DNA from: Mantis religiosa
Taxonomy: Eukaryota; Arthropoda; Insecta; Mantodea; Mantidae
Direction: 5' to 3'
Assembly: GCA_030765055.1 (NCBI GenBank)
Contig: CM060947.1
Span: forward strand, 260,710,596-260,774,595
DNA length: 64,000 bases
Shown: one piece after another, positions 1 to 9,448 of the stretch
Layout of the letters: every line of letters starts with the position of its first letter
How positions within the stretch are numbered: the first letter of the stretch is position 1
Notes under the pieces: model-generated
The model's database searches: none
Told to the model about the DNA's origin: nothing
What the model saw: only the letters and a program-made list of their open reading frames with translations
Position numbers and translations under genes: made by a program

Positions 1-1078
1 GATTATTAAAGGCTCTCCTCCAGTTCTGTCTAATAGTTTCGGGAGAAAAGGTCTGAGGAAGTAGATCATTTAAGGACCACATATTCGCCAAAGGGGAACT
101 GGGTACAAAAGCAAACATTAAACTGAAGGGGGTGGTCTGGTGAGCTTCATGACGAGCGGAGTTAAAGGCAAACTGCAACTTTCCCAAGTTAGTATCCCAC
201 TGATTGTGGTGCTCATGATGGAAAGCAATCAAAGCGGATGTCAAATTTCTATTAACCCTCTCGGCTTGGGAAGGATTAGGGTAATATGGGGTGGTAGTGA
301 TATGTCTTACCCCCCACTGAAAACAGAATTATTTGAACCAATTGGAAGTGAACTGCGAGCCATTGTCAGACACAACGTAACGTGGAGCACCAAAAGCAGC
401 CAAGATGTTATTCAGGACCTTCGTAGCAGTACGAGCCGTGGCACGTGGCACGGCCGAAATCCACACGAACTTAGAAAAGGCGTCAACAACCACAAGGGCA
501 TAAGTATTACTTTGAATCGACCGGGGAAATGGGCCTATAAAATCTACAAATAATTTTTCCATCGGCTTAGATGCCACTTCAGACGCGAGACCGCCCCACG
601 TGGTTCGCTGCGCCGGCTTAGCCATGGAACAAATATTACGAGCTTTAACACGGGTCGCAATATCGCGATCCATGCCTTTCCATATAAAGCGCTCACGTAT
701 TTTATCGCGAGTCTTGTTTACACCAAGGTGCCCACCAAAGGGTGAAAGATGAAAGTAAGCAAATACCATGGGAATGATACTATCGGGCAAAACTATCTTA
801 AATTCGCCGTCAAAATTAGCACGCGCCATAAGAACACCATCACGTAAGCAATACGGCGGGACAGGATGGCCGTCCTCAAACTGCTGTATAATCTGATTAA
901 TGCGGGCATCCCTGCGCTGATGTTCAGCGATGCTGGTAAACATTTCGGGGAAAGACAGACAGGCGTTAGAGCCGGAAACCGTCCCCGAAGGTGGTAACAG
1001 GGGCGGTTCCTCAGAAAACATACGTGTAAGGGCGTCAGCAACTACATTATCAGAACCACGAATGTGCCTCGGTGTAAA
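1..1078 (-). pseudogene. gypsy integrase domain with one premature stop
   Basis: This is the C-terminal part of pol. The end of the RNase H/linker region (RHIRGSDNVVADAL) is followed by an H2C2-type zinc-binding region (HLSPFGGHLGVNKTRDKI, with later C residues) and the DDE catalytic core. Catalytic residues visible are D in LFVDFIGPF, D in VVSDNGSQF and E in PSQAERVNRNL. The frame is broken by a TAA at 329-331, between the second D and the E. It stays in the same frame afterwards and is open to base 1, so this is a nonsense change rather than a frameshift. The domain would insert the cDNA copy into the chromosome. It is joined to the RT-RNase H frame only through a frameshift near 1080-1092. 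Confidence 0.9.
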
Positions 1079-1079
1079 C

Positions 1080-2351
1080 TTAAATGCCCCAACGGGCGAG
1101 CCTACCGGTTTTACGTGGTGTCCCTAACGCCCACGTGAGAGCCTGGTTATCACACTCCAATATGAAAGATACATGTTCCAGGTAGGGTTTATACTTCTCG
1201 AGACCAAACAAAACTGCCAAGGTTTCGAGCTCATAGATTGAAAACTTGCGTTCAGCTTCAGATAGAGTTCGCGAAGCATAGCAAATGGGACGGCGCCCCT
1301 CCGGAAAATCCTGGAGAAGAACCGCCGCCAGGGAATAACTAGAAGCGTCAGTCTGGAGAATAAAAGTTCTATTGAAATCTGGAAACGCCAAAACAGGAGG
1401 AGAGGAAATGGCGGACTTAAGGTCTTCGAACGCACGCTGTTGTTCGTCACCCCAGACGTACTTAATACCCTTCCGTCGAAGGCGATTCAAAGGTTCAACC
1501 CGGGCAGCGAAGGAAGGAATAAACTTGGAAAAGAAATTCACCATACCAACAAAACGAGCCAACGCACGTAAGTTCTTAGGGGGTGGAAAATTGCACACGG
1601 CTTTGGTGCGTTCTAAATCAATAGTAATGCCGGCGGGCGACACCCAATGGCCCAAGAAAGAAATCTCTGTGGTGGCAAACTTCACTTTAGACCTTTTAAC
1701 CGTGAGGCCAGCCTTCTGTAAGCGATCAAACACCTCACGTAAATGTAAGATATGGGAATCAAAATCAGGAGAGTACACTACTAGGTCGTCCAAATAGTGG
1801 TAAAGAAATTTAAATTTAATGTCAGAAAACAAATTGTCCAAGAGACGGGAAAGTACCTGCGCACCGGTAGCAATCCCAAAGGGAATCCTATTAAACTCAT
1901 ACAATCTCCACGGAGATGAAAAGGCAGTCACGTGTTTACATTCATCCGACAAAGGAATCTGATGATAGGCGCTGTTTAAATCCAGAGTCGTAAACACGCG
2001 TGCACCAGCAAAGTTATGGGCGGCAGTATGGAGGTCAGGCATGGGAGTAGATTCAATAAGTATTTTTTTATTGAGTTGGCGATAATCCACGACCGGACGG
2101 AAATCATTGTCACCCTTAGGAACTAAGAAAACCGGGCTACTATAAGACGAAGTGGAAGGTCTAATGATACCCTTATCCAACATATAATTGATTTTAGCCT
2201 TCAAAATGGCCATTTTGGGTGGTGTCAGACGGTACGGAGAAAGCTTAACAGGGGACGGGTCAGTCAGCTGAATATCGTAGGTAATAAGATGAGTAACACC
2301 CAATCGGTAGGAAAACAAGGAGGAAAATTCCTGAACCAAACCTTCCACCAC
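1080..2351 (-). pseudogene. gypsy reverse transcriptase and RNase H
   Basis: The frame holds 423 codons. RT motifs appear in order: LDLNSAYHQI (first catalytic Asp), the FGIATGAQVLSRL region, and HYLDDLVVYS (YLDD active site). RNase H follows, with the first Asp in LQTDASSYSLAAVLLQ, Glu in SIYELETLAVLF and Asp in LECDNQALTWAL. These domains copy the genomic RNA into DNA and degrade the RNA strand. The 5' end overlaps the protease frame by 88 bases in a different frame, and the shift lies near 2340-2351. The 3' end runs into a stop at 1080-1082, while the integrase linker continues in another frame. Confidence 0.92.
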
Positions 2352-2890
2352 TCGGCTTGTTGATGAGTCAAATGAGACAAGGAAATATCTGCCTCACGCT
2401 CGTCTAATAGCGTGACGTTACCTAGACGAGGGCGAGGTGGAACGTCGTATAGTTTCTCCTGAAAAGGTACACTACTTCCAGTCGCGAACCCGAAAGTGGC
2501 TTGTTTCTTCGCAAAATCTAAACACAAACGGGAGCGTGACATAAAATCGGCCCCCAAGATTACAGAATAGGGTAGGTCAGGGACCAAATAGCACTCATGT
2601 TTCCAAGTGAACTTAGGAAAGCGGATAGTACACCTAAACTTGCTAGACACGTTAAAGGACTGACCATTAACTGCCAAACATTGCACCTGACAGCTCACCT
2701 CCTTGGGACACGAAGGCGTCAAAGTATTGCGAAAATATACTTGATTAATGAGAGAAAATGAGCTACCGGAATCAAGGAGGGCTAAAACGCTCACCTTACC
2801 GACAACAACCTGCACAAGAGGTTTAATAGAATGGGGTAAAGCCAAAATGCGCCGCGCTGGGGCCAAACTCGCACTCATGGCAGGCAACAT
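2264..2890 (-). pseudogene. gypsy aspartic protease
   Basis: A retropepsin-like domain is recognised by LALLDSGSSFSLI, where DSG is the catalytic triad, followed by a second conserved stretch VILGADFM. The frame is the same as that of gag upstream, with only a TGA at 2897-2899 between them. At the 3' end the frame departs from RT near 2345. The enzyme would process the Gag-Pol polyprotein. Whether the gag-pro stop is a readthrough stop or simply a CGA-to-TGA mutation cannot be decided from one copy. Decay elsewhere in the element favours mutation. Confidence 0.85.
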
Positions 2891-2896
2891 CTGGCG

Positions 2897-3442
2897 TCAA
2901 ATGGGGCGCTGCCGGAACTTACTATCACGTCCAGATTTCGAAGGGTCCATGCCCGTTGGGCGAGGAAAACTACAGTTCTTAACCATATGTCCTACCTCCT
3001 GACAACGGTAGCATCTTACCCGGGGCCCGTGAGTTGATGACCTAGGTCGGACGCCGGGCGTTAAACCATCTCCACGATTCGCTCGTGGTGGGGGAGGTGA
3101 ATTCAACACTTCACCTAAGCGAGATCGATCTACAGAAGAACACTCATTAAGCAAGGGCACTAAAGATTCCAAAGCCGTGAACGTATTAGGACTTGTCGCG
3201 AAAACAAGACTGGAGCGAGCTTCGGGATTCAAACCCGAAATGATGACGTCACAAACCGCCTGCTCCGTATCTGGGAGACGTAAGGCCAAGGCCACGTCTC
3301 TGACCCGTTCCATATACTGGACAAACGGTTCGGCCAGACCTTGAGGTCGTAAATAATGGTCTTGCAATAATTTTAACGATTCACGACGCGGGATAAAGAA
3401 TTCCAAAACCAAAGCATGAAAAGTACTTAAAGGGTCAGCTGA
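2897..3442 (-). pseudogene. gypsy gag, capsid C-terminal half and nucleocapsid
   Basis: The frame contains capsid-like sequence (FIPRRESLKLLQDHYLRPQG, PFVQYMERVRDVALAL) and a single CCHC zinc knuckle, CYRCQEVGHMVKNC, spaced C-X2-C-X4-H-X4-C. This knuckle binds the genomic RNA. The reading frame is continuous with the N-terminal gag frame across a TAA at 3443-3445 and ends at TGA 2897-2899. I take the gag gene as 4162 down to 2897, broken once internally. Confidence 0.88.
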
Positions 3443-4162
3443 TTACCTTGCTCTAAGCAAAAGATTCAAAACTACACCTTTGACCTTGGTCGCAACTGCC
3501 TGCATGGTTAAATCGGAAGAAACCGAGTGCTTCATGGCTACCGTGTTAAGCTTTACTAGGAATTTCAAAAACGTGAAAGCCGACAGCACATCCGACACCT
3601 CGATCATATCCACTGCCTGCACCAACTGTTGTAAGGGGTGAATGATTTTTAAGGCACGAAATGGCGTCGAAAGAGAAGCTACGGGACTCACAGCCGGGGA
3701 AGACGAGGTCTCCGGAAAATACAGCTTAGCGTCTTCTCCCCCTTGACGAGCCATGGCGTTAAATTTCTCGAGGAGGGCCTCAAAATTTTGTTTGAGTGTC
3801 TTAACACGAGGTAAAACCTCGGAACGCGGAAAATAGGTAATGAGATAATCTAACCTGTTGATATAATGCTGGATGCGCGCCAATAAACGAACCTGCTGTC
3901 CTCTTGAAGGGGTCCCCTCACGCTCCAAATCTTGGATAACCTCACCCAACTCTAAAAGCGCTTCAGAACACACTTGAGGGGAATTGGCAACTAAATCATG
4001 CTTATCAGGTAAACCAATAAACGGTTTGTCCTTGACCAGCCGCAATGCGTCTAATATGGCCGACCAGTCGGCCGCAGGAGAGACCTGCCCACCACGAATT
4101 AACAACTCAAACATCAGCTCACCTTTACGCAAGTGGTCAACATTTACTAAGGAAGTCGCCAT
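3443..4162 (-). pseudogene. gypsy gag, N-terminal half
   Basis: The frame starts at the ATG whose first base is 4162, about 100 bases inside the primer-binding site. The start of the protein carries an LRKGELMFELLIRGG stretch like the one near the start of many insect gypsy Gag proteins (family memory, not searched). The frame ends at TAA 3443-3445, but the same frame continues directly as recognisable capsid sequence, so the stop interrupts one gene. Confidence 0.75.
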
Positions 4163-4260
4163 TCCTCACTGCCAAAGGATGCAGTAGTAGGCACCGAGAA
4201 CGTCAAAAGCAACAAACACGAACGCGCGGAAACCAAGCCGAGAGCCAAGCGTCAAATTAA

Positions 4261-4276
4261 CCACGCTCTGCTACCA
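4261..4276 (-). other. Primer-binding site, initiator tRNA-Met type
   Basis: On the minus strand this reads TGGTAGCAGAGCGTGG, immediately inside the LTR. Its first 12 bases match the complement of the 3' end of insect initiator tRNA-Met including CCA (established sequence, from memory). It primes minus-strand DNA synthesis and fixes the inner boundary of the 5' LTR. Confidence 0.75.
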
Positions 4277-4279
4277 AAT

Positions 4280-4723
4280 TGTGCAGGCCAACCCAGGGTC
4301 ATGAGATTAAATTGAAAACATACGCCTTTATCGGAACCTTAACATGTATTTATTTTCTCGTTTGTTCTTTGCTACACTTTGCTTAAACCAACCAGACAGA
4401 TAAAGATAACTATATACTTCTGGCCCCGAATCTGGGAGAAAGAGCCCACCAAAACACACGGCTCACCAAAAGACCAATTATAAAAAAAAACTAAGAGAAA
4501 ATCGGGGAACCCGAATTGGAGCACTCACCCTAAGAAACGCCCACTCGACACCAACTAGGCACACACTCTCACTGCTCTCCCGGCTCGAAGGGGCCACCCA
4601 AGAAGTCTCGGGCACCGCAGCGCCCTCAGAGAGAAACGGCGGAAAGCCCAAACCAACAAGAGGTCAGCGCCCCCGAACCGGAAGGGCAACAAAAATGTGC
4701 CGGGGAAAAAAACAAACGGCACA
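4280..4723 (-). repeat. 5' LTR of the gypsy element (444 bp)
   Basis: The ends are TGTGC at 4280-4284 and GCACA at 4719-4723, a perfect 5-bp inverted pair with the usual TG...CA termini. The inner end lies 3 bases from the primer-binding site. The outer end abuts PLE coding sequence (acatcctaataatttc), which is also present uninterrupted near 15250-15265. The second LTR is outside the window, so LTR-LTR divergence cannot be measured here. Confidence 0.85.
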
Positions 4724-5007
4724 ACATCCTAATAATTTCAATAGAAAGGAAGAAGCTTTAAAACTAAATAGGAACTGGCATCCTGTTCTCGAAAACAGGA
4801 AACGCCATTTAACCACCAAAAATGACGCGGACCAATCACAGAACACCATTGCCGGACTACCCAGCCTCTGCCCCCCAACTACCAGTACAAATAGCGCGAG
4901 CTTCGACCGCTCCACTGATGATGTCTACCGTAGTTGTGGACGAAACGTTTGGTTGTTACTCCAACAGACCACGGCAAAACAGTCCGGAAACAACCAATTG
5001 TATTATG
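4724..5007 (+). mobile_element. Penelope-like element fragment (PLE-A copy 1): end of GIY-YIG ORF and terminal repeat
   Basis: The translation begins HPNNFNRKEEALKLNRNWHP, the C-terminal tail that follows the GIY-YIG endonuclease in PLE-A copy 2 (minus strand, 13900-15890). The similarity continues into the noncoding terminal repeat up to attgtattat near 5005, where both copies end. The gypsy element sits at its left edge, so the rest of this PLE lies left of the window. Copy 2 has TAA after NDAD, while this copy has CAA there, so the natural stop is lost here. It contains a hammerhead-like core. Confidence 0.8.
4911..4953 (+). ncRNA. Hammerhead-ribozyme-like fold in PLE-A terminal repeat
   Basis: The core CTGATGA (4915-4921) and GAAA (4942-4945) flank a 6-bp stem II, GTCTAC (4923-4928) with GTGGAC (4936-4941). 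The sequence after GAA is the palindrome ACGT, a minimal stem III, followed by T as the predicted cleavage base. Stem I is weak here, with 3 bp (CCA/TGG). Hammerheads with very short, dimer-forming stem III are known from Penelope-like terminal repeats. The sense matches the PLE strand. Confidence 0.55.
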
Positions 5008-5391
5008 GACTCCAGCCGTGAAAGCTTACGTTCTCTCATTTATTCTAAGACATGAATGCTCGGATCGTTCGTAATCTTACAGCCTGTTGTCAGAGGCAAG
5101 CATGGGGTTTTGACAATGGGTAGGTTTCCGACTGTGAGGCGCCAAATTTTCCTTGAGGGCAAAACGAACAATTGAGTAGGGATGTTTGTTTACAGTGGTT
5201 ACAAAGGGAGTTTGTTGACCTTCTTAGGGTGGCGTTGTCACTACGGGGCTCCAGGGTATATGCCAGAATTATGGCATATGTCTGTTCTGTTATGAGTCAT
5301 TTATTTATATTTGTAAATCTATCATTTATTTATATTTATTCGTTTGTGTCAATGTATTTCTGTTATCAGGTTATATGTCGTGTCAGTGTTC
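5008..5391. other. Noncoding, probable 3' tail of LINE-A
   Basis: No gene is supported. The stretch lies directly downstream of the LINE-A stop on the minus strand and is T/A-rich, so it may be its 3' UTR. A 75-codon frame at 5172-5399 has no recognisable motif and I do not call it. Confidence 0.4.
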
Positions 5392-6177
5392 TTAGGTGAC
5401 AGGGGCTGCTTCATTGACCCTCGCTTCGTTTACCCTAATCCACTTTTCTCTTAACTTATATACGAATTCTCCTATACATCTATTTTTCTTTTCTCCCATC
5501 CCCGTTAGCATGCCTATAGCCAATATCTTTTTACTTACACAGTCCCATTTCCTATCCCATATTTCTCTCCTGTAATTTGTTAACTCCTTACATTCTACCA
5601 GGTAATGAACAGTGCTCTCTTCATCTCCACAAAATTCACATATCCCTACCTCGTTATTTCTCAACTCTTTTAGATATATTATTCCTACTCTCATCCATGC
5701 TACGCCTTCTCTTCCAGTTTTGTCACTTTGATCTATATATTTTACCCTACCCCATTCTGTCTTTAATTGCTTATAAAATTTCAAATACTTCTTTTCTTTT
5801 ATACTTTCCCATATCTCTTGCCTATCTATGACTTGTACTTTATCTCTCACGTCCTTCTAAAAACCGCTATAATTTGTCTCCTCTGCTCTCCATAGATCTC
5901 CCATGCATGTCTTAAATATCATTCTTTCCAATTCCGACCATCAACTCTTTGTATTTTTAATGCTTTTCTGTTGTTTCATGCACGGATTCAGTAATTCCCC
6001 TTTCTGCCCTTTAATACACTTATACCAGAATTTCAATATTATCTCTATTATTATTCCCTCCTTTTTGTATTACCCAACTCTGGTAATTCCACCTCTGTTG
6101 GAGCCGATTTTTGCAGTCCTAGTAGACCATACATTAAAATATGAGCTGAATCTTTCCTGGCGGCGTATATGTTCTAG
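5392..6177 (-). pseudogene. LINE-A C-terminal domain with CCHC motif
   Basis: The frame reads VIDRQEIWESIKEKKYLKFY, then GREGVAWMRVGIIYLKELR, then CEFCGDEESTVHYLVEC, a C-X2-C-X7-H-X4-C knuckle typical of the C-terminus of several insect non-LTR elements. A stop replaces the Trp of a GFW motif (TAG) near 5864, and another frame change lies near 6070. The knuckle is thought to bind template RNA. The upstream continuation is interrupted at 6178. Confidence 0.8.
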
Positions 6178-6215
6178 ACGTTCTCGGGCTTCGAGCCAGG
6201 TAAGCAGATGTTGTG

Positions 6216-6260
6216 ACATCGACGTTTCGGGAGCGTGCATCTCTCCCAGCATCAGGATGT
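6216..6260 (-). ncRNA. Hammerhead-ribozyme-like fold inside the 6178-7626 unit
   Basis: On the minus strand, stem I is ACATC (6256-6260) with GATGT (6216-6220), 5 perfect pairs. The core is CTGATGC (A9 changed to C), stem II is GGGAG with CTCCC (6243-6247 and 6229-6233), then GAA, palindromic ACGT and C before the predicted cut (GTC). Everything fits the minimal-stem-III hammerhead except the A9 change, which should weaken or abolish activity. Confidence 0.6.
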
Positions 6261-6399
6261 TGAATGACTTAGCCAAGAGCCAAGAGCAGGTGCAGGTCGC
6301 CCGGGTTCTCCCGGGCGGAGGGTTACACGCCACGGTATCTATCCGCTGTGCGGATTTACCCGTGCGGTATAATAGATAAATGTATATGCGCCAGCTTGC

Positions 6400-7100
6400 G
6401 TAACATTTGGTGATCCCGTACGGGGAGGGATGCGTCCCTTTCAGCTGCCAAAGTGTGGTCGCTGCGGACCCCTAGCACTCGTGGTACCTCTGACGTTACT
6501 AGAGGAACCTCGGGCCGAACATGCCGAGCCCCTCCCTCTGGGAGCTGTTCGGATTGGGTTGGACTCGAGGGGGCAGTGTATTCCCGACACCCACGGGGAA
6601 TTGGGTACCTCCGGCCAGGCTACTGGCCGCCCGGAGGGGGTAGAGGCTTGCCTCATAAGTCCCGGGTACTAGCCTGCAGAGCTAGTAGCTGGTGAGCTAG
6701 ACACCGGCGGCCCTACCAAGGTTTTTTGGTAGCTGGTTCATTAAGGACCGGCGCGTAAGTGGCGTATCCACTTCCGTCCTGTCTGCCGTGTGCAGGCGGG
6801 GGGGGCAGTTTATAAAATAGGTGCTGTCCTACGGTAAATATACCCGAGAGGCCCGAGTTCTTGTCCTACGGGTCCAGGACTAATGGGAGTAGATCCTCAC
6901 ATTTACTGTCGTTTGGTGAGACGGCGCAGTTGGCCTCTACTGATGCTTCTGGTGCCGTGGTATTCCCCCTTAGCGGGGGGACAGTGCCCGTTCCACCCCG
7001 CTTTGGGCGAACACTAGCGATCTGTCAAGCAGAGGGGGCACGACTGCAGGGGGCACGACTTCCAGCCGCGGCGAAGGCGTGAGGTGACCTGGTGGTGTAT
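6400..7100 (-). repeat. GC-rich interspersed repeat, likely 3' UTR of a jockey-like LINE
   Basis: The stretch shares long blocks with 18540-20060 and 47300-48320, for example the blocks around ctagcactcgtggtacctc and gtagatcctc. Here it directly follows the stop of a LINE C-terminus on the minus strand, which is why I read it as that LINE's 3' UTR. Several open frames of 70-90 codons in it have no motif and differ between copies. Confidence 0.6.
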
Positions 7101-7126
7101 GGTTGGGTCAGGAGGAGAGGCAGACT

Positions 7127-7605
7127 CTACCACCCAAGGGCATCCTTGGGTAGGCGATAGCACCTCCGTCTCCTGGGGAGACGGTGGTCGTATTGACCAA
7201 GTGTGTTCACCAGCTGGTTAGGGTGAGGAGTGATCTTGGCATACAACGTGCGTGTTCGTTCGCGCACGACGTCTACGACGTATGGTTTGCCAGACTGGAT
7301 GTGCAGGAAGTGAGATGGGAATCCACGGTCGGTACCGTAGATCATCCTTAAGGCTCTGTTCTGTACGGCTTGCAGCCTGCGAAGGGTGGTATGAGCCACC
7401 GAACCCCAGACCTCGCATCCCTATAGGATCACAGGCCGGACGATCGCACAGTACGTCCGCAGTTTGAGGCGGATGGTCATTGTGGATCTGAAGATCGGAT
7501 AGAGTTGCCTGAGTGCAGCGTGGCCGAGGCCGGCCTTTGCCCTGACATGCGGAGTGAAAGTGAGGCCGCGGTCCAGTTACGTCGATGTCACAACATCTGC
7601 TTACC
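7127..7605 (-). pseudogene. Jockey-like LINE reverse transcriptase, C-terminal part
   Basis: The translation reads LDRGLTFTPHVRAKAGLG, then a stop in place of a Tyr codon (PVIL*GCEVWGSVAH), then LRRLQAVQNRALRMIYG. The LQxxQNRALRxI block is the conserved thumb/C-terminal motif of jockey-clade reverse transcriptases. The 5' end is truncated at the inverted-repeat boundary near 7579-7605. It is separate from LINE-A, whose frame resumes outside the unit. Confidence 0.8.
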
Positions 7606-7626
7606 TGGCTCGAAGCCCGAGAACGT

Positions 7627-8130
7627 CTAGAGCATAGTCTAATTGTGTTCCTATCTTTGATGTGCCCCATACCTCCACTGCATACATTGTTCTGGCTTTC
7701 ATGACCGCTGCACACATTCTTTCTAATCATCTAACTGACATCTCCAGTTTATGTTTACATATTCTTACCCCTGACATTGCCCCCCTGCCATTAGCTATCA
7801 CTGTTCTGGCTTGTGCAGCCCATCCTACACTGCTACACATCCTTACACCTAAATAGTCATACTCGTTTATCACTTCTAAGTTTTAGTCTCCTATGAGCCA
7901 TTCCTCTCCTTTCGTAAGTATCGATCCTCTTTTAAATACCATTGTTTTTTATTTTTGCTGTATATTCTTAGTCCAGTGTCAGCGCAAAACCTATGAATTG
8001 AATCAAATGATATTTGTAGAACTATTACAAAAATGTCTGTTACCGATAAGTCATCTGCATAAAATAAACCAGGGATCTCTTTGTTCATTATTATTGGGCA
8101 ATGGGCAATGGACCCTCTCTAGCTACAAAA
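7627..8130 (-). pseudogene. LINE-A reverse transcriptase, catalytic palm part
   Basis: The frame contains NKEIPGLFYADDLSVTD, where FYADD is the RT catalytic box, followed after a frameshift by YDYLGVRMCSSVGWAAQ and ERMCAAVMKARTMYAVEVWG, the typical region after the palm. It is broken by stops and at least one frameshift. It joins across the 1449-bp insertion to the C-terminal domain. Confidence 0.75.
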
Positions 8131-8271
8131 TAAGAATGAACACGGGTTAAGCCAATAGAGTTATCTTATTGTCCTGGCGTTGCCAGTTCCACGGATAGCG
8201 GTCGACAAAGAATGGAGATAGATGTGTCTTTGTCTCACCTAGCAAGTATCATACAGATGCTGAGATGTAAA

Positions 8272-9262
8272 ATGGAGAAAATTGAGGCTCGTATTGTGAT
8301 CAAGTTCCTGCATTTGAAGGGCAAAACTGTCCGGAAAATCCACGATGAGATGACGGCTGTTTATGGAAATGATTGTCCATCGTATGACACTATTGTGAGG
8401 TGTAAAAGGAATTTTCAAACTGGTCACATGTCCCTGACAGATGAGCCAAGAGCTGGTAGACCGTCAGCTGTCACAGTGAAGAAAGTGGAGTGTTTAATAC
8501 TGGAAGACAAACGAGCAACGATCCAAATGATCATGAATGAGACACATCTTATTTATGGTAGTGTGTGGACGAACTGCACATATCTAAGGTGTCTGTACGG
8601 TGGTTTCCACGTTTGCTAATCCCTTTCCAAAAGCAAACACGGCGTGACCTTTCAAGACAGATGTTGATGCTGTTGGAACAGGATGAAGGTGAATTTTTTA
8701 TTGTCTGGTAACAATGAATGAATCCTGGATCTATCAGTATGATCCAGAGAGTAAAGACATGAGCACGGAATGGAAACATGCCGATTCCCAAAAAGGCAAA
8801 GGTGCAAAAGTCAGCTGGGAAGCGCATACTTTCAGTTTTCTGGGACTGTCGTGGAGTGATCTTAACAGATTATATTGCCAAGGATCAAACCATCACTGGC
8901 AGATACTACTGCAATCTTCTGGACAAATTACGAGCAGCTCTGATTAACAAACGACGCGGTATGCTCTCCAAAGTTGTTCGTCTTCTGTCTGAAAATGCAC
9001 CAGCTCATTCATCTCAAGTTGCAGTTGACAAAACAAGTGAATGTGGCTTTGGGACCTTACAGCTTCCGTCTTTTGCCCCCAATCTCGCACCAAGTAACCT
9101 TCTCTTGTTCCCGGAAATGAAGAATCCGTTGCGTGGTCGCCGATTTGACAACACAAATGACGTCATTAAGTGGAAGAGTGATTTAACGTGAATTCTGCAG
9201 ACTGCTACAGTCAAAGTATTCGGAAGGTCAAGAAACACTGCGAAAAATGTGTAAATCTGGAT
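8272..9262 (+). pseudogene. Mariner transposase relic with all three catalytic residues replaced
   Basis: The N-terminus (MEKIEARIVIKFLHLKGKTV) is a mariner helix-turn-helix domain. The catalytic blocks are recognisable: MNESWIYQYDPES (normally GDESW), LLSENAPAH (normally HDNAPAH) and FAPNLAPSN (normally SPDLAPSD). All three Asp positions are thus changed (N, E, N), besides several stops and frameshifts between 8600 and 8780. The C-terminal end runs into a truncated SINE near 9262. Confidence 0.8.
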
Positions 9263-9448
9263 AGTGTAGTGTATGTAGTGCTTAACGCCCGCTTTTACTA
9301 CATACGGCACCGCAGGCGATGACACTGATGATACATGAGATGAAGATGGAGCACCGGTGGAATTAGATGGCGGGGGAAACCGGAGATCCCGGAGAAAACC
9401 CGCCCCAGCGCCGTATTGTCCACCACAAATCTCACTTTGCGGTCGTCT
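9263..9448 (-). mobile_element. SINE-1, head-truncated copy
   Basis: The stretch is nearly identical to the body of the full SINE-1 at 31028-31270 (blocks ttaacgcccgcttttactac and ggagatcccggagaaaaccc) but stops before the tRNA-derived head, near gcggtcgtctagg. Orientation is minus, as in the full copy. Confidence 0.8.

Larger units (their letters stand above)
1..4723 (-). mobile_element. Ty3/gypsy LTR retrotransposon, decayed, cut by the window edge
   Basis: Reading on the minus strand, the order is LTR, primer-binding site, gag with a CCHC knuckle, DSG protease, reverse transcriptase with YLDD, RNase H, then integrase. This is the Ty3/gypsy gene order, with integrase last. The 3' LTR lies beyond base 1. 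No env-like frame is visible in the part present. In-frame stops (3443-3445, 2897-2899, 329-331) and two frameshifts (near 2345 and near 1085) show that it is not autonomous. Its LTR abuts Penelope-like coding sequence at 4724, so it inserted into an older PLE. Confidence 0.93.
6178..7626. mobile_element. 1449-bp composite unit with 48-bp perfect inverted ends, in LINE-A
   Basis: Bases 6178-6225 and the reverse complement of 7579-7626 are identical over 48 bp, and the unit is flanked by the 4-bp duplication ctag. Just inside the left end is a hammerhead-like core of the type found in PLE terminal repeats. The interior, however, is a jockey-like LINE fragment (minus strand) with a GC-rich 3' region. 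The arrangement resembles PLE copies with inverted terminal repeats, such as PLE-B at 37.6 kb, but no PLE coding sequence is inside. It may be a chimeric retrocopy. Confidence 0.7.
5392..8130 (-). mobile_element. LINE-A, non-LTR retrotransposon relic, split by a 1449-bp insertion
   Basis: Minus-strand coding pieces on both sides of 6178-7626 join to one retrotransposon frame. RT with FYADD lies on the right. The connector (ALEHIRRQERFSSYFNVW) resumes immediately left of the insertion, and the C-terminal Cys-rich tail follows. The 4-bp ctag flanking the insertion on both sides (6174-6177, 7627-7630) is a target duplication. LINE-C at 37-42 kb belongs to the same protein type, sharing the IDRQEI and GREGxAWxRxG motifs. 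The 5' part (endonuclease) is missing. Confidence 0.8.

Noticed and set aside
5172..5399. 75-codon hydrophobic frame
   Set aside because: It lies antisense to the probable LINE-A 3' UTR and has no motif.
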